Below, piece by piece: positions 1-10,812 of a stretch of 42,714 bases of DNA. The stretch is from Polyangiaceae bacterium. GTDB taxonomy: Bacteria > Myxococcota_A > Polyangia > Polyangiales > Polyangiaceae. Position 1 is the stretch's first letter. Each line of letters opens with the position of its first letter. A program made the translations under genes and the position numbers. The notes below the pieces were generated by a model. It was not told where the DNA came from. It saw only the letters and a list, made by a program, of their open reading frames with translations, and made no database searches. The DNA lies in assembly GCA_025937895.1 (NCBI GenBank), contig JAICQL010000045.1, positions 1-42,714 on the forward strand. The letters run 5' to 3'.

Positions 1-698
1 ACCTGCAGGATCTCGGCGTCCGAGATCATGCCGCTCAGCCCGTCCGAGCAGAGCACGAACGTGTCGCCGAGCTGGGTGTCGTGCGCGAGCAGGTCGACCT
101 CGACGCTGTCCTGCATGCCCAGCGCCCGCGTGATCACGTTCTTCGGCAGCTCGCTGCGCTGATCCTCCGGCATGTCGGGCATGACCTTGAGGTAGTCGTT
201 GACCAGCGAGTGATCGCGCGTCAGCTGCGAGATGCGGCCGTCACGAATCACGTACGCACGGCTGTCGCCGACGTGGCCGACGTACATCTTGCGCGTGTCC
301 GGGTTGAACAGGGCCCCCACGATGGTGGTGCCCATGCCGCGCAGATCGTGCGACTTGAGGCTATGCTCGTAGATCTGCCGGTTCGCCAGGCGGATGGCGG
401 TCAGCAGGCGATTTTCACTCTCGGACAGAGCCGAGTCGAAGTGAAAGGGCCATGTGACCTCTTCCCCCGCCGTGCGCTGGAAGAAATCGAGGATCGACTC
501 GGACGCGAGACGGCTCGCCACGTCGCCCGCGCGATGCCCACCCATGCCGTCGGCGACGATGAACAGATCATGGTCGGCGAGCACTGCGAAAGCATCCTCG
601 TTATGCTCCCGCTGCAGGCCCACGTCGGTGATCCCCACCCCGCGCGCGCGAAGCTGCACCCCTGGTACCGATTGCTGCGACACTCTGCTCAGAACCAC
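1..698 (-). CDS. PP2C-family Ser/Thr protein phosphatase (partial, C-terminus off window)
   Basis: A metal-dependent protein phosphatase of the PrpC/Stp1 type, which removes phosphate from Ser/Thr residues of proteins phosphorylated by Hanks-type kinases in the cytoplasm. In order from the N-terminus the translation shows a T-D-x-G-x-x-R-x-x-N-E-D-A motif, ADGMGGH, a GTT turn, VGHVGDSRAYV, LTRDHS, NVITRALG and SDGLSG. These are the successive PP2C motifs, including the Asp residues that bind the two metal ions. The frame runs off the left edge just after SDGLSGMISD, so the last part of the domain is missing. An in-frame TAA lies two codons upstream of the GTG at 698. GTG codons at 683 and 659 are alternative starts, and none has a good ribosome-binding site. 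The gene lies downstream of frr on the same strand but is separated from it by a hairpin and a promoter-like sequence. Confidence 0.9.
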   Translation of the reverse strand, partial: MVLSRVSQQSVPGVQLRARGVGITDVGLQREHNEDAFAVLADHDLFIVADGMGGHRAGDVASRLASESILDFFQRTAGEEVTWPFHFDSALSESENRLLTAIRLANRQIYEHSLKSHDLRGMGTTIVGALFNPDTRKMYVGHVGDSRAYVIRDGRISQLTRDHSLVNDYLKVMPDMPEDQRSELPKNVITRALGMQDSVEVDLLAHDTQLGDTFVLCSDGLSGMISDAEILQ

Positions 699-743
699 AA
701 AACGTTAGGCGCGTTTATCGGCGCTTCTGCCCCACTCGGATGT

Positions 744-772
744 ACCAAACCACTCCACGCGAAGCTTGTCAA
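744..772 (-). promoter_or_regulatory. Putative sigma70-type promoter for the PP2C gene
   Basis: On the minus strand a perfect TTGACA (772-767) is followed after 17 bp by TTTGGT (749-744), which matches a -10 box poorly (3 of 6). It would start transcription about 35-40 nt before the GTG at 698. The -35 box is convincing and the -10 box is not. Confidence 0.3.
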
Positions 773-775
773 CAG

Positions 776-793
776 GCCGACCAAAAGGTCGGC
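776..793 (-). terminator. Hairpin downstream of frr
   Basis: A perfect 7-bp stem (GCCGACC 776-782 with GGTCGGC 787-793) closes a 4-nt loop, 50 nt past the frr stop codon. No T-run follows, so it is a terminator-like hairpin, possibly Rho-assisted, rather than a canonical intrinsic terminator. Confidence 0.45.
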
Positions 794-844
794 ACTTATG
801 CGACTTGCTGCACCTGGCTGGTGTGCCAAGGCCCGCCCTGACGC

Positions 845-1402
845 CTAGAGCGCCAGGATCTCCTTCTCCTTGGTGTGCACGATCCCGTCCACCCCCTGCC
901 CGGCGGCGCTCACGATCTCTTCGACCTTCTTCTTGGCGCGGTCTGCCTCGTCCTCACTCATGGCGCCATCGCTCTTGAGCTCGCCGATCATGTCCAGGGC
1001 ATCGTGCCGGGCCTTGCGGATGCCCACCTTGCACTCTTCGGCGTTTTTCTTGGCAATCTTCACCAGATCACGGCGCCGATCTTCGGTCAGCGGCGGAATG
1101 GGCACGCGGATGAGCTGACCATCCACCTGAGGATTCAGCCCCAGATCGCTCTCGCGCAGGGCGCGCTCCACGTTCTTGATCTGATCCTTGTCCCACGGCT
1201 TCACCGTGAGCAGGCGTGGCTCCGGCACTGCCACCGTTGCCATCTGCGGCAGCGGCGTGACCTGCCCGTAGTACTCGACGCGGACGCCATCCAGCATCCC
1301 AGCGTGGGCCCGCCCTGTGCGCAGCTTGGCCAGCTCGCGCTTCAGCGCGGCTTGCGCCTTCTCGATCGCCTGCTCTAGCTCAGTAATGACTTCGTTCAGC
1401 AT
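845..1402 (-). CDS. frr: Ribosome recycling factor
   Basis: Ribosome recycling factor, which with EF-G splits the post-termination ribosome so that the subunits can be reused. The 185-residue translation has the family's usual length and its hallmarks: an N-terminal helix with LAKLRTGRAHAGMLDGVRVEYYG, the P-L-P-Q-M-A hinge region, the VPIPPLTEDRRRDLVK segment, and the C-terminal helix with IRKARHDALD. The ATG at 1402 is preceded by a GAGA-rich stretch. In many bacteria frr follows pyrH, but here the next upstream gene is a divergent glycosyltransferase, so frr appears to be transcribed alone. A hairpin follows the stop codon. Confidence 0.97.
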   Translation of the reverse strand: MLNEVITELEQAIEKAQAALKRELAKLRTGRAHAGMLDGVRVEYYGQVTPLPQMATVAVPEPRLLTVKPWDKDQIKNVERALRESDLGLNPQVDGQLIRVPIPPLTEDRRRDLVKIAKKNAEECKVGIRKARHDALDMIGELKSDGAMSEDEADRAKKKVEEIVSAAGQGVDGIVHTKEKEILAL

Positions 1403-1533
1403 TTTTCTCGGCCCGCCGATTCCATGCCGGCAGCGCGACCTCGTTCGAAAGCCTATACCACCAGGAGGCGCCCGTCACCCCAGCGAGACTGCCACCCAGC
1501 GCGGATTGCGCCGGGACCAGGCTGAGCTCCCGC

Positions 1534-1764
1534 CCGTGCTGGGAAGATGCCTCCGCGGATAGAGCAGGACTGGAAACGCCGGAGACAAAACTCTCCCTTG
1601 CCGCTCGGAGCCACCCGAGTACGCTCTATCGAGTGGAGAACGGTTTCGTCAACTTGGTGGCCGTGGTCGCGTTTTTGATCGTTGCGATCGGTCTTATACC
1701 TGCAGTCCTGTTGCTGGGCGTGCCTCGCAAGTCGCCTCAACCCAGCCCCAGCAAGCGTGACTGA
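1534..1764 (+). CDS. Possible small single-pass membrane protein
   Basis: This 413-base gap between frr and the glycosyltransferase gene contains an open frame of about 76 codons from a GTG. Its C-terminal half holds one clear hydrophobic segment (LVAVVAFLIVAIGLIPAVLLLGV) followed by a basic, Pro-rich tail ending SPSKRD. A shorter form could start at the GTG at 1633, just before the hydrophobic stretch. No ribosome-binding site is obvious for either start and I recognise no family. The regular membrane segment with a positively charged tail is the only support, so this is a tentative call. Nothing else is visible in the gap. Confidence 0.3.
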   Translation, partial: PCWEDASADRAGLETPETKLSLAARSHPSTLYRVENGFVNLVAVVAFLIVAIGLIPAVLLLGVPRKSPQPSPSKRD

Positions 1765-1815
1765 AGAAGGCGGCTCTAGCCGCGGTAGGCCGACACATGC
1801 TAGTCGGCCCTCATC

Positions 1816-2820
1816 GTGCAGCCCTTGTCTGCGGTTGACACAGTAGAAAGTGCGTTTCCGGGGGCTCTCGCTCCGACGGAAGACGCGCCGATCGTCTCGG
1901 TGGTGATCCCGGGCCTGAATGAGGGGCCCGCGCTGCCGGAGCTGGCGCGTCGCGTACACGCGGCGCTCGCCCCGCTCGGCCGCTACGAGCTCATTTTCGT
2001 CGACGACGGGAGCACCGACGACAGCTGGCAGCGCATCGTCGGTCTGCACGAGCAGTACCCCAGCGTGCGCGGAGTGCGGCTGCGCCGCAACTTCGGCAAG
2101 GCCATGGCACTGACCGCGGGCTTTCGCGTCTCGCGCGCCCCCATCCTGATCATGATGGATGGCGATCTTCAGGATGAGCCGGGGGATCTGCCGCGCTTCC
2201 TGGAGAAGATCCACGAAGGCGTGGACGTGGTCGTGGGCTGGAAAGTGAAGCGCCGGGATCCGCTCAATCGCCGCCTGCTCTCCAAGGTGTTCAATGGAAC
2301 GGTCAGCTGGCTTACGCAGGTCCAGCTGCACGACATGAACTGTGGCTTCAAGGCCTTCCGGCGTGAGGTCATCGAGACCATTCCCATCTATGGCGACTTG
2401 TTTCGCTTCATTCCTGCGCTAGCCTCTGCGCAAGGCTTTCAGATCAGTGAGATCCCCGTCACCCATCACAGCCGCCCCTATGGTCGTTCGCGCTATGGGC
2501 TGGAGCGTGTGCTGCGTGGCTTTTTCGACCTGGTGAGCGTGCTGTTTCTGATCCGCTATTCCCGCCGCCCCATGCACCTCTTCGGCCTCGTGGGGCTGGT
2601 GCTGGGCTGCGGTGGGCTGCTCATCAACGGCTACCTGAGCGTGCTCTGGTTCATGGGCAAGGGCATCGGCAGCCGACCGCTGCTCATGCTGGGCGTGCTG
2701 ATGACGATCATCGGCGTTCAGTTTGCCTCGCTGGGGTTGCTGGGAGAGTTTCTGGCCTACCAGGGTCAGAAGCGCGGCTACCGAGACATCTTGCCCGTGC
2801 GCGAGCGCGTGGGATTCTGA
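1816..2820 (+). CDS. Family 2 glycosyltransferase, polyprenyl-phosphate type
   Basis: A membrane-anchored GT-A-fold glycosyltransferase that probably transfers a sugar from a nucleotide donor to a polyprenyl phosphate on the inner face of the cytoplasmic membrane. This is the DPM1/GtrB/ArnC-like group. Residues about 30-200 hold the GT2 domain, with VVIPGLNEG near the start, FVDDGSTDDSW (nucleotide binding), MDGDLQDEP (metal-binding DxD-like motif) and DMNCGFKAF. The C-terminus has two hydrophobic helices (around FGLVGLVLGCGGLLINGY and LMLGVLMTIIGVQFASLG), the usual anchor of this subfamily. The GTG start at 1816 is the first in the frame that keeps a full-length domain. No other polysaccharide genes are adjacent, so the acceptor cannot be inferred. 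Confidence 0.9.
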   Translation: MQPLSAVDTVESAFPGALAPTEDAPIVSVVIPGLNEGPALPELARRVHAALAPLGRYELIFVDDGSTDDSWQRIVGLHEQYPSVRGVRLRRNFGKAMALTAGFRVSRAPILIMMDGDLQDEPGDLPRFLEKIHEGVDVVVGWKVKRRDPLNRRLLSKVFNGTVSWLTQVQLHDMNCGFKAFRREVIETIPIYGDLFRFIPALASAQGFQISEIPVTHHSRPYGRSRYGLERVLRGFFDLVSVLFLIRYSRRPMHLFGLVGLVLGCGGLLINGYLSVLWFMGKGIGSRPLLMLGVLMTIIGVQFASLGLLGEFLAYQGQKRGYRDILPVRERVGF

Positions 2821-2942
2821 GGCGCGAGGCGTCGAGCTGCTGAAGCGTGAGAGCGTGAGTTTCTGAACCGGTGAGACCCAGCCGATGACGCGCCGAGCGC
2901 TCGGCACTTCGAGGATGGCATTCTGAGGATCGAGCCAAACCC

Positions 2943-4112
2943 GTGCGACGAGTGAACGAGCTGCGAACGGCACTTGTCGCCCTGGCCCTGGCCGGCAGCG
3001 CCTCGCTGGCAGGCACCGCTCGTGCGCGGCCCAACACGCACGCGCCCGCCATCTCCACCTGGGACACGCGCGCGTCCACCGTCGTGCTGGGCATCGGCCG
3101 CGCCGTGTCCGGCACCGGCGACTTCACCCGGCTGAGCTACAATGCCAACTTCAGCTCGACCACCGGCTTGCTGAGCGCGCAGTTCGGTGCGCACTACCTG
3201 ACCTACCGCGACCAGGACGACAGCTCGCTGGCACGCGGCTTCTCCGCGGGCGGGGTGGCGCTGTTCAACTTTCCGCTCGGCGGGCGCTTCGGCAACGGGG
3301 TGCCGCGTTCCAGCTTCGACTTCTACATAGGGGGCGTGCCCACGGCGCTGTTCAGCGGGCAGCTCGCGTTCATCTCGGTGCCGCTGGTGCTGGGCGCGGG
3401 CGTCCCCGTCTCGCCCGTGCCCTGGCTGAGCATCGAGCCCTGGGTGGAGCTGTCGCCTGGATTGAACTTCGACACGCGCATCCAGGAGGTGTCCACCGCC
3501 GAAGCCGTGCAGTCCGCCATGGACGGCACGCTCACGCGCGCCGAGGTCGAGGAGCTGGTGGAACAGGGTCTGAAGATCTCGCAGGAGACCACCCTGGGCA
3601 AACGCGCGGGGCTGTCGCTCACGGGGCACCTCGGTGAGCGGGTCGATCTGAGCGCTCACCTGGCCCTCGGCGCCGGTCATGGCGGCTCCGCCTCGCTGGG
3701 CGCCAGCCTGGTCGTGCGCTGGGACTCCATGGTGGTGAGCAACGCCACCGCGCGGGAAGAGGCTGCGCGCGAGGCAGACGCCAGCGAGACGGAGGTGCCC
3801 GGCGTGTGCAGACAGTGGCAAGCCGGGCTGCGCCGCTGCATGGCCTCACCGCCGCAGCGCCGCGGCGTGCAGCCGCTCCGGGCCCCTGCAACCCGGCCCA
3901 CCTCCCCGGCGCGGCGGCGCCTGAAGCGCCCGCCAGCGGCGGCACCGGGCCCCCGCAGCGCGGCCCCGCCCGCGCAGCCAGCTCCCACCACGCGCAAAAC
4001 ACCCGCGAAGAAGGCCGCGCCCAGCTCTTCCACCACGCCCCCCCCGCCCGGCGGCAAGCCCGCGGGGCCGGCGCTACCGCCGCTGCAAGCAGCGCCGCCG
4101 GTGCAGCGCTGA
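2943..4112 (+). CDS. Hypothetical exported protein with Pro/Ala-rich C-terminus
   Basis: The translation begins with a basic N-region and a hydrophobic core (TALVALALAGSASLAG) followed by TARARP, a plausible Sec signal peptide. Residues about 30-265 alternate polar and hydrophobic residues with many Gly and aromatic residues (for example SFDFYIGGVP and LSIEPWVELSPGLNFD). This resembles an outer-membrane beta-barrel or beta-rich periplasmic protein, but I recognise no named family. From about residue 290 the protein becomes a low-complexity Pro/Ala/Arg-rich tail containing KTPAKKAAP. The tail is less hydrophilic and more Arg-rich than expected after ETEVPGVCRQWQAG, so a frameshift or a genuine disordered tail are both possible. 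The GTG start at 2943 precedes the signal peptide. Confidence 0.6.
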   Translation: MRRVNELRTALVALALAGSASLAGTARARPNTHAPAISTWDTRASTVVLGIGRAVSGTGDFTRLSYNANFSSTTGLLSAQFGAHYLTYRDQDDSSLARGFSAGGVALFNFPLGGRFGNGVPRSSFDFYIGGVPTALFSGQLAFISVPLVLGAGVPVSPVPWLSIEPWVELSPGLNFDTRIQEVSTAEAVQSAMDGTLTRAEVEELVEQGLKISQETTLGKRAGLSLTGHLGERVDLSAHLALGAGHGGSASLGASLVVRWDSMVVSNATAREEAAREADASETEVPGVCRQWQAGLRRCMASPPQRRGVQPLRAPATRPTSPARRRLKRPPAAAPGPRSAAPPAQPAPTTRKTPAKKAAPSSSTTPPPPGGKPAGPALPPLQAAPPVQR

Positions 4113-4255
4113 TGCGGGTGGCGGCGCGGCGGCGACATCGCCAGACACACACGTACCCGCCACGGCACGGTGCGCGCTCCGGCGCGCCAGCTGCGGCGCG
4201 CGTGTCCATCCCTCGCGAGCCCGTGTTGCTGGCAACGGCAGCGCTCGCTCGCGGG

Positions 4256-4291
4256 CTGCTCGAGCAGTGGTTTTGCGGCACGCCACTGCTC
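4256..4291 (+). promoter_or_regulatory. Inverted-repeat element upstream of the PhoH-like gene
   Basis: GAGCAGTGG (4262-4270) and CCACTGCTC (4283-4291) are perfect 9-base inverted repeats with a 12-base loop. The left arm also forms a 12-bp palindrome, CTGCTCGAGCAG (4256-4267), so the same half-site occurs three times. It lies 60 bp before the PIN-PhoH start codon. It could be an operator, or a hairpin ending transcription from the gene upstream, although no T-run follows. Confidence 0.35.
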
Positions 4292-4350
4292 TCTGCACCG
4301 GGAGCCGCGGTTGAGCACCCCCGTCAATCCGGGTACGCTTGGTGAGGTCG

Positions 4351-5658
4351 ATGCGAAAACTCTTCATCCTCGATACGAACGTCCTCCTGCACGATCCGCA
4401 GGCCATCTTCAAATTCGAAGACAACGACCTGATCATTCCCATCTACGTGATCGAGGAAATCGATCGCTTCAAGCGCGACAGCAGCGAGCGCGGGCGCAAC
4501 GCCCGCGAGGTCGTGCGCCTGCTCGACTCGCTGCGCGAGGAGAACGGGGGCTCGCTCGGCGAGGGGGCGTCCGTGGGCGCTGGCGGCACCGTCCGCGTCT
4601 ACGTACCGGAGCGCAGGGCGCAGCTCGCCTCCTCGCTCAACCCGAGCTCCGGCGACAACGCCATCCTGCAGGTCGCAACGGAGCTCAAGGCCGCGCACCC
4701 CGATCGCCCGGCGGTGTTCGTCACGATGGACATCAACCTGCGCATCCGCGCGGACGCGCTCGGGTTGACCACCGCCAACTACCAGAACCAGTCGGTCCAG
4801 CCCGACAACCTCAAGCCGGGCGTGATCGAGATCGTGCACCCCGAGCTCGATGCCTTCTTCTCCACCGGCGAGATCACGGTCAACGACGGGCGCTTGTACC
4901 CCAACGTGTGCGTCATGCTGCGCAGCGCCGACGACGAGAAGCGCACGGGCCTGGGGCGCTGCATGGCAGACGGCAAGATTCGCCGCGTGTCGGTGCCGGC
5001 GGAAGGCATCATGGGGCTGCGCCCGCGCAACCGCGAGCAGACCTTCGCGCTCGACCTGCTGCTGGACGATACGGTGCGGCTGGTCACCCTGGTGGGTGCC
5101 GCCGGCACGGGCAAGACGCTGCTGGCGCTGGCGGCGGGTCTCAAGCGCTGCGTCCAGCACGGCGCGTACACGCGGCTGCTGGTGTCGCGCCCGATCATCC
5201 CGCTGGGGCGCGATCTGGGCTTCTTGCCCGGTGACGTGGACGAGAAGCTCGCCCCCTGGATGAAGCCCATCTTCGACAACCTCGAGTTTCTGCTGATCAG
5301 CGGCGGCAAGCGCCGCGGGCTGCCCGAGCTGGACGAGATGATGACCAGCGGCATCATCGAGGTGGAGCCGCTCACGTACATTCGCGGCCGCAGCCTGCCG
5401 CAGCAATACGTGATCGTGGACGAGGCGCAGAACCTCACCCCGCACGAGGTGAAGACGATCGTGACTCGCTGCGGTGAGGGCACCAAGATCGTGCTCACCG
5501 GGGATCCGTTCCAGATCGACAATCCGTATGTGGACGCCGCCACCAACGGGCTGACCTACGCGGCCAACCGCATGCACGCCGAGGCGCTGGTGGGCCACAT
5601 CGTGCTGCAAAAGGGCGAGCGCAGCGCGCTGGCCAACCTGGCCGCAAACAAGCTCTGA
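4351..5658 (+). CDS. PIN domain-PhoH family ATPase (PhoH2-like)
   Basis: A fusion of an N-terminal PIN-fold RNase domain and a C-terminal PhoH P-loop ATPase, known in the family as PhoH2 and thought to act as an RNA helicase/RNase. The PIN domain (about residues 1-150) has the acidic metal-binding positions LDTNV (Asp8), the Glu pair in VIEEIDRFK, and SGDNAILQ. The ATPase domain has a Walker A motif GAAGTGKT near residue 249 and a Walker B motif VIVDEAQN with Asp357, followed by LTGDPFQID, a typical PhoH sensor region. The ATG at 4351 has a GGTGAGG ribosome-binding site at good spacing. A start at 4339 would add only four residues. The 435-residue length suits the family. No PhoAT-type antitoxin gene is seen upstream. 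Confidence 0.93.
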   Translation: MRKLFILDTNVLLHDPQAIFKFEDNDLIIPIYVIEEIDRFKRDSSERGRNAREVVRLLDSLREENGGSLGEGASVGAGGTVRVYVPERRAQLASSLNPSSGDNAILQVATELKAAHPDRPAVFVTMDINLRIRADALGLTTANYQNQSVQPDNLKPGVIEIVHPELDAFFSTGEITVNDGRLYPNVCVMLRSADDEKRTGLGRCMADGKIRRVSVPAEGIMGLRPRNREQTFALDLLLDDTVRLVTLVGAAGTGKTLLALAAGLKRCVQHGAYTRLLVSRPIIPLGRDLGFLPGDVDEKLAPWMKPIFDNLEFLLISGGKRRGLPELDEMMTSGIIEVEPLTYIRGRSLPQQYVIVDEAQNLTPHEVKTIVTRCGEGTKIVLTGDPFQIDNPYVDAATNGLTYAANRMHAEALVGHIVLQKGERSALANLAANKL

Positions 5659-5704
5659 GCGGCGCCTTCCGCGCGGGCGGCGATCTGGCTAGATTCGCCG
5701 CCCT

Positions 5705-6667
5705 ATGCCCGCGCGTATCGTGGTTCTGGATGGTCACACGCTCAACCCCGGCGATCTGAGCTGGGCGCCGCTGCAGGCGCTGGGTGAGGTCGCGCTGCAT
5801 GCGCGCACCAGCCCTGCAGAGCTGCTCGAGCGGGCCCGTGGCGCGCAGATCTTGATCACCAACAAGGCGCCGATCGACGCCGCGGCCCTGAGCCAGCTGC
5901 CGGAGCTGCGCTACGTCACGGTGACGGCCACGGGCACCAACATCGTGGACGTCGCCGCGGCGCGCCGGCGCGGGGTGGCAGTGAGCAACGTGCCCAGCTA
6001 CGGGGCGGATTCCGTGGCGGAGCACACCCTCGGCCTGATGCTGGAGGCCAGCAAGCACCTGGCGCGGCACACCGCCGCCGTGCGCGCAGGTGGCTGGGCG
6101 CAGCAGCCCGACTTCAGCTTCAGCGTGGGCGAGATCCGGCTGCTCGCCGGGCGCACGCTCGGCATCGTCGGGCTCGGTGCCATCGGCCGGAGGGTGGCGG
6201 AGCTGGCGCTCGCCTTCAAGATGACGGTGCTGGCAGCGCGCCGCCCCGGACAGGCGCCGGCCGAGGTCACCGGAGTGAGCTGGTGCGAGCTCTCCGAGCT
6301 GGCGGCGCGCGCCGATTTTCTGTCGCTGCACTGCCCGCTGACCGAGCAGACGCGCGAGCTGGTCGACGCTGCGCTACTGGCTCGCATGAAGCGGAGCGCG
6401 GTGCTGATCAACACCGCGCGCGGCGGGCTGATCGCGGAGGCGGCCCTGGCCGACGCGCTGCGCTCGGGGCGCATCGCCGCGGCCTACTTGGACGTGCTCG
6501 GCAGCGAGCCGCCGCCCGCGGACCATCCGCTGATCGCGCTGCCGAGCTGCTGGGTCACGCCGCACATCGCCTGGGCCAGCGCAGAGGCACGCGCTCGCTT
6601 GCTCGAAGTAACCGTGAACAACGTGCGCGCCTTCCTGGCGGGTGCCCCCTGCAACGTAGTCAACTGA
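5705..6667 (+). CDS. D-2-hydroxyacid dehydrogenase (glycerate dehydrogenase-like)
   Basis: An NAD(P)-dependent oxidoreductase that interconverts 2-oxo acids and D-2-hydroxy acids, closest in motif content to glycerate/hydroxypyruvate reductases. The Rossmann motif GLGAIG lies at residues 156-161. The catalytic triad is visible as Arg239 (NTARGG), Glu268 (LDVLGSEPP) and His287 (VTPHIAW). The N-terminal catalytic half carries the family segment [20 protein letters not shown] and EHTLGLML. The length (320 residues) is standard. The gene starts 46 bp after the PhoH-like gene and ends 8 bp before the SNF2 helicase start, so these genes may be cotranscribed, though no shared pathway is evident. The substrate cannot be fixed from sequence alone. 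Confidence 0.92.
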   Translation: MPARIVVLDGHTLNPGDLSWAPLQALGEVALHARTSPAELLERARGAQILITNKAPIDAAALSQLPELRYVTVTATGTNIVDVAAARRRGVAVSNVPSYGADSVAEHTLGLMLEASKHLARHTAAVRAGGWAQQPDFSFSVGEIRLLAGRTLGIVGLGAIGRRVAELALAFKMTVLAARRPGQAPAEVTGVSWCELSELAARADFLSLHCPLTEQTRELVDAALLARMKRSAVLINTARGGLIAEAALADALRSGRIAAAYLDVLGSEPPPADHPLIALPSCWVTPHIAWASAEARARLLEVTVNNVRAFLAGAPCNVVN

Positions 6668-6675
6668 GACCGTAC

Positions 6676-9585
6676 ATGACCAGCATCGAAGAGACGTTCA
6701 AAGCCATCCGTCAGGCCTGCTCGAGCAACACCTGGTCGCGCGCAGTGGAGCTGGTGCGCGCCGCAGCCGTGGCGGGAGTGAGCGAAAACGACGAGGAGAT
6801 CGTGTGCCGCGTGCGCACTCCCGAGCGGGCCATGGCGCCCACCGTGCGGCTGTATCCGGCGGATGAGGAGTGGGACTGCGACTGCGAGAGCAAGGCGCCG
6901 TGCTGCGAGCACATCGCCGCAGCCGTGATCGCCGTGCGCCGCGCGCACTCGGAGGGGCACACGCTGCCGGCGGATCAGCGCTCGGGGGCCCACCTGGGTT
7001 ATCGCTTCAAGACCGCGCGCGAACACCTGGTGCTGGAGCGAGTGGTGGTGCAGCCCAGTGGGCAGAGCGAGCTGCTCGAGCGCAGCGTCTCCAGCATCGC
7101 CTCGAGCGCCGGCGACGCGCGGCGCATCGTGCCCACGCAGGCAGACATTGCCATCGACCGCTTGCTGGGCAGCAAGCTGCACGGCCCGCTGCAGGGCGAG
7201 ACCCTGGAGGGCGTGCTGCTGGCGCTGGCTGGCGCGCCCGACGTGCAGCTCGATGGCAAGCCGGTGGAGATCGAGGGCAGCCGGCTCGCGCCGAGCGGCT
7301 ACGTGTGCGATCACCAGGGCGGCTTCAAGGTCGTGCTGGAGCGCGATCCGCGCATCACCGAGGTGCTGGCACCGGGCGTGGTCCGCATGGGCGATCGGCT
7401 CGCGGTGCTGGGCGAGACGGACGTGACCGGGCGCTCCCTGGAGCGCTTGCCCAGCGAGCGCGTGTACGGACCGCGCGATGTCTCCTTGCTGGTGACGGAG
7501 GTGCTACCGCAGCTGCTCAAGCGCTTCAACGTGGAGGTGCGCACCGACAAGCTGCCCAAGCTGACGCGCGCGCTGAAGCCGAGCGTGGTGCTGGACGTGG
7601 AGCAAGAGGGCAACACACTCAGCGTGCTGGCCACCCTGGTGTACGGCAAGGCGGCGCGGGTGGACGGCAATCAGCTGGTGCACCTGAGCGGTGACGTGCC
7701 AATCCGCGACGAGGAGGCGGAGAAGCGCACCGCCCGCCGGCTGAAGGAGCTGCTGGGGCTGGTGCCGGGCAACCGCATGATCGTCAGCGGTGAGCCCGCC
7801 ACGGCCCTGGCGGCACGCCTCGACAGCTGGAACGGCGAGGTACGCGGCCGGGCGCCGCAGGGCTTCATCAGCCGGCAGACGCTGGAGCCGCGAGTGAGCT
7901 TCGACAGCGGCGCGCTGTCGCTCGAGTTCGCGGCGGCCGATGGCACGCGGCGCGCGAAGGCGGAGGCAGTCCTGGCGGCGTGGCAGGGCGGCATGGGGCT
8001 GGTGCCGCTGAGCGAGGGCGGCTGGGCGCCGCTGCCCGCGGGGTGGCTCGAGCAGCACGGCCGGCGCGTGGCCGACCTGCTCAACGCCAAGAAGGTGGCG
8101 GACGGTCCCTTGCCAGCGTACGCCCTGCCCGGCCTGGCCCAGCTGTGCAAGGACCTGGGTCAGGAGCCGCCGGGTGACCTGAAGCGCCTGGCGCCCCTGA
8201 TCGAGGGCTTCGAGGCGATCCCGCACGCGGCGCTGCCCGGCGACCTGCGCGCAGAGCTGCGCGACTACCAGCGCCACGGCGTGGACTGGCTGTGCTTTCT
8301 GCGCGAGCTTGGCCTGGGCGCCACCCTGGCCGACGACATGGGCCTGGGCAAGACGCTGCAGGCGCTGTGCGCGGTGCGCGGCCGCACCCTGGTGGTGTGC
8401 CCGCGCAGCGTGCTGTTCAACTGGCAGAACGAGGCCGCGCGCTTCCGCAGCCAGCTGCGCACTCACATCTATCACGGCCCCAAGCGGGCACTGGCGCCCG
8501 AGGCGGACCTCACCATCACCACATATTCGGTGCTGCGTCTGGATCAGGAGCTGCTGGCGAGCCAGGCCTGGGACATGGTGGTGCTGGACGAAGCGCAGAC
8601 CATCAAGAATCCCGACAGCCAGGTCTCGCAGGCAGCCTACAGGCTGAACGCGAAGTTCAAGGTCACCCTGAGCGGCACACCGGTGGAGAACCGGTTGGAG
8701 GAGCTGTGGAGTCAGTTTCACTTCACCAACCCCGGTCTGCTCGGCGGGCGCCAGTACTTCCAGGATCAATACGCCACCCCCATCGCCGATGGCCGGCCCG
8801 ATGCGGCCAAGTCACTGCGCAGCAAGATCCGCCCGTTCTTGCTGCGGCGGCTCAAGAGCGAGGTCGCGCGCGAGCTGCCGCCCCGCACCGATCTGATGAT
8901 CGAGTGTGAGCTGAGCGAGAGCGAGCGCGCCGTGTACGACGCCATCCGGGCCGCCACGCAGAAGGAGGTGGTGGCGCAGCTCAAGGCCGGCGGCAGCGTG
9001 CTGCAGGCGCTGGAGGCGCTCTTGCGCCTGCGCCAGGCGGCGTGCCACCCGGCGCTGGTCCCCGGGCAGCAAGCTGCCAGCTCGACCAAGATCCAGGAGC
9101 TGCTGGAGGCGCTGGAGCAGGCCGTCGCGGAAGGTCACAAGGCGCTCGTGTTCTCGCAGTGGACGCGCTTTCTGGATCTGATCGAGCCGCAGCTGGCAGC
9201 CGCACGGCTGAAGACCTTGCGCCTCGATGGCTCGACCCGGGACCGTCAGGCCGTGGTGGATGGCTTCCAGAGCAGCTCCGGACCGCCCGTGCTGCTGCTG
9301 AGCCTGAAGGCGGGCGGCACGGGCTTGAACCTCACCGCTGCCGATCACGTGTTTCTGATGGATCTTTGGTGGAACCCTGCGGTGGAAGACCAGGCCGCCG
9401 ACCGCGCGCACCGCATCGGCCAGCTACGGCCCGTCTTCGTACATCGCCTGGTGGCGAAGGACACGGTGGAGGAGCGCATCGTCGAGCTGCAGCAGCGCAA
9501 GCGCGGCATCGCCGACGCGGCGCTCGGAGACGCGGATCAAGCCGGTGGTCTGACCCGTGAGGATCTGCTCTCGCTCCTCGAATGA
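6676..9585 (+). CDS. SNF2-family DEAD/DEAH helicase with SWIM zinc finger
   Basis: A bacterial SWI2/SNF2 ATPase of 969 residues, probably a DNA translocase acting on nucleoprotein complexes or in DNA repair. The N-terminus has a SWIM zinc-binding motif, C68-x-C70 with C77-x-H79. A long linker leads to the helicase core from about residue 530: motif I DDMGLGKT (Lys559), motif II DEAQ (Asp638), motif [18 protein letters not shown], then [34 protein letters not shown] and the motif VI region [11 protein letters not shown]. The ATG at 6676 was chosen because it immediately precedes MTSIEETF, which leads into the SWIM region, and lies just past the upstream stop codon. Longer in-frame extensions overlap the dehydrogenase in another frame and read as noise. 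Confidence 0.95.
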   Translation: MTSIEETFKAIRQACSSNTWSRAVELVRAAAVAGVSENDEEIVCRVRTPERAMAPTVRLYPADEEWDCDCESKAPCCEHIAAAVIAVRRAHSEGHTLPADQRSGAHLGYRFKTAREHLVLERVVVQPSGQSELLERSVSSIASSAGDARRIVPTQADIAIDRLLGSKLHGPLQGETLEGVLLALAGAPDVQLDGKPVEIEGSRLAPSGYVCDHQGGFKVVLERDPRITEVLAPGVVRMGDRLAVLGETDVTGRSLERLPSERVYGPRDVSLLVTEVLPQLLKRFNVEVRTDKLPKLTRALKPSVVLDVEQEGNTLSVLATLVYGKAARVDGNQLVHLSGDVPIRDEEAEKRTARRLKELLGLVPGNRMIVSGEPATALAARLDSWNGEVRGRAPQGFISRQTLEPRVSFDSGALSLEFAAADGTRRAKAEAVLAAWQGGMGLVPLSEGGWAPLPAGWLEQHGRRVADLLNAKKVADGPLPAYALPGLAQLCKDLGQEPPGDLKRLAPLIEGFEAIPHAALPGDLRAELRDYQRHGVDWLCFLRELGLGATLADDMGLGKTLQALCAVRGRTLVVCPRSVLFNWQNEAARFRSQLRTHIYHGPKRALAPEADLTITTYSVLRLDQELLASQAWDMVVLDEAQTIKNPDSQVSQAAYRLNAKFKVTLSGTPVENRLEELWSQFHFTNPGLLGGRQYFQDQYATPIADGRPDAAKSLRSKIRPFLLRRLKSEVARELPPRTDLMIECELSESERAVYDAIRAATQKEVVAQLKAGGSVLQALEALLRLRQAACHPALVPGQQAASSTKIQELLEALEQAVAEGHKALVFSQWTRFLDLIEPQLAAARLKTLRLDGSTRDRQAVVDGFQSSSGPPVLLLSLKAGGTGLNLTAADHVFLMDLWWNPAVEDQAADRAHRIGQLRPVFVHRLVAKDTVEERIVELQQRKRGIADAALGDADQAGGLTREDLLSLLE

Positions 9586-9601
9586 GCTAGAATGAGAGTC
9601 C

Positions 9602-10783
<1,182 letters not shown>

Positions 10784-10812
10784 GCCGGCAGCCGCCCAGC
10801 TTCTGGGACGGC

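Noticed and set aside
2892..2905. Palindrome GCCGAGCGCTCGGC after the glycosyltransferase gene
   Set aside because: It is short with a 4-base loop at most, and it lacks a T-run. It is too weak to call as a terminator or operator.
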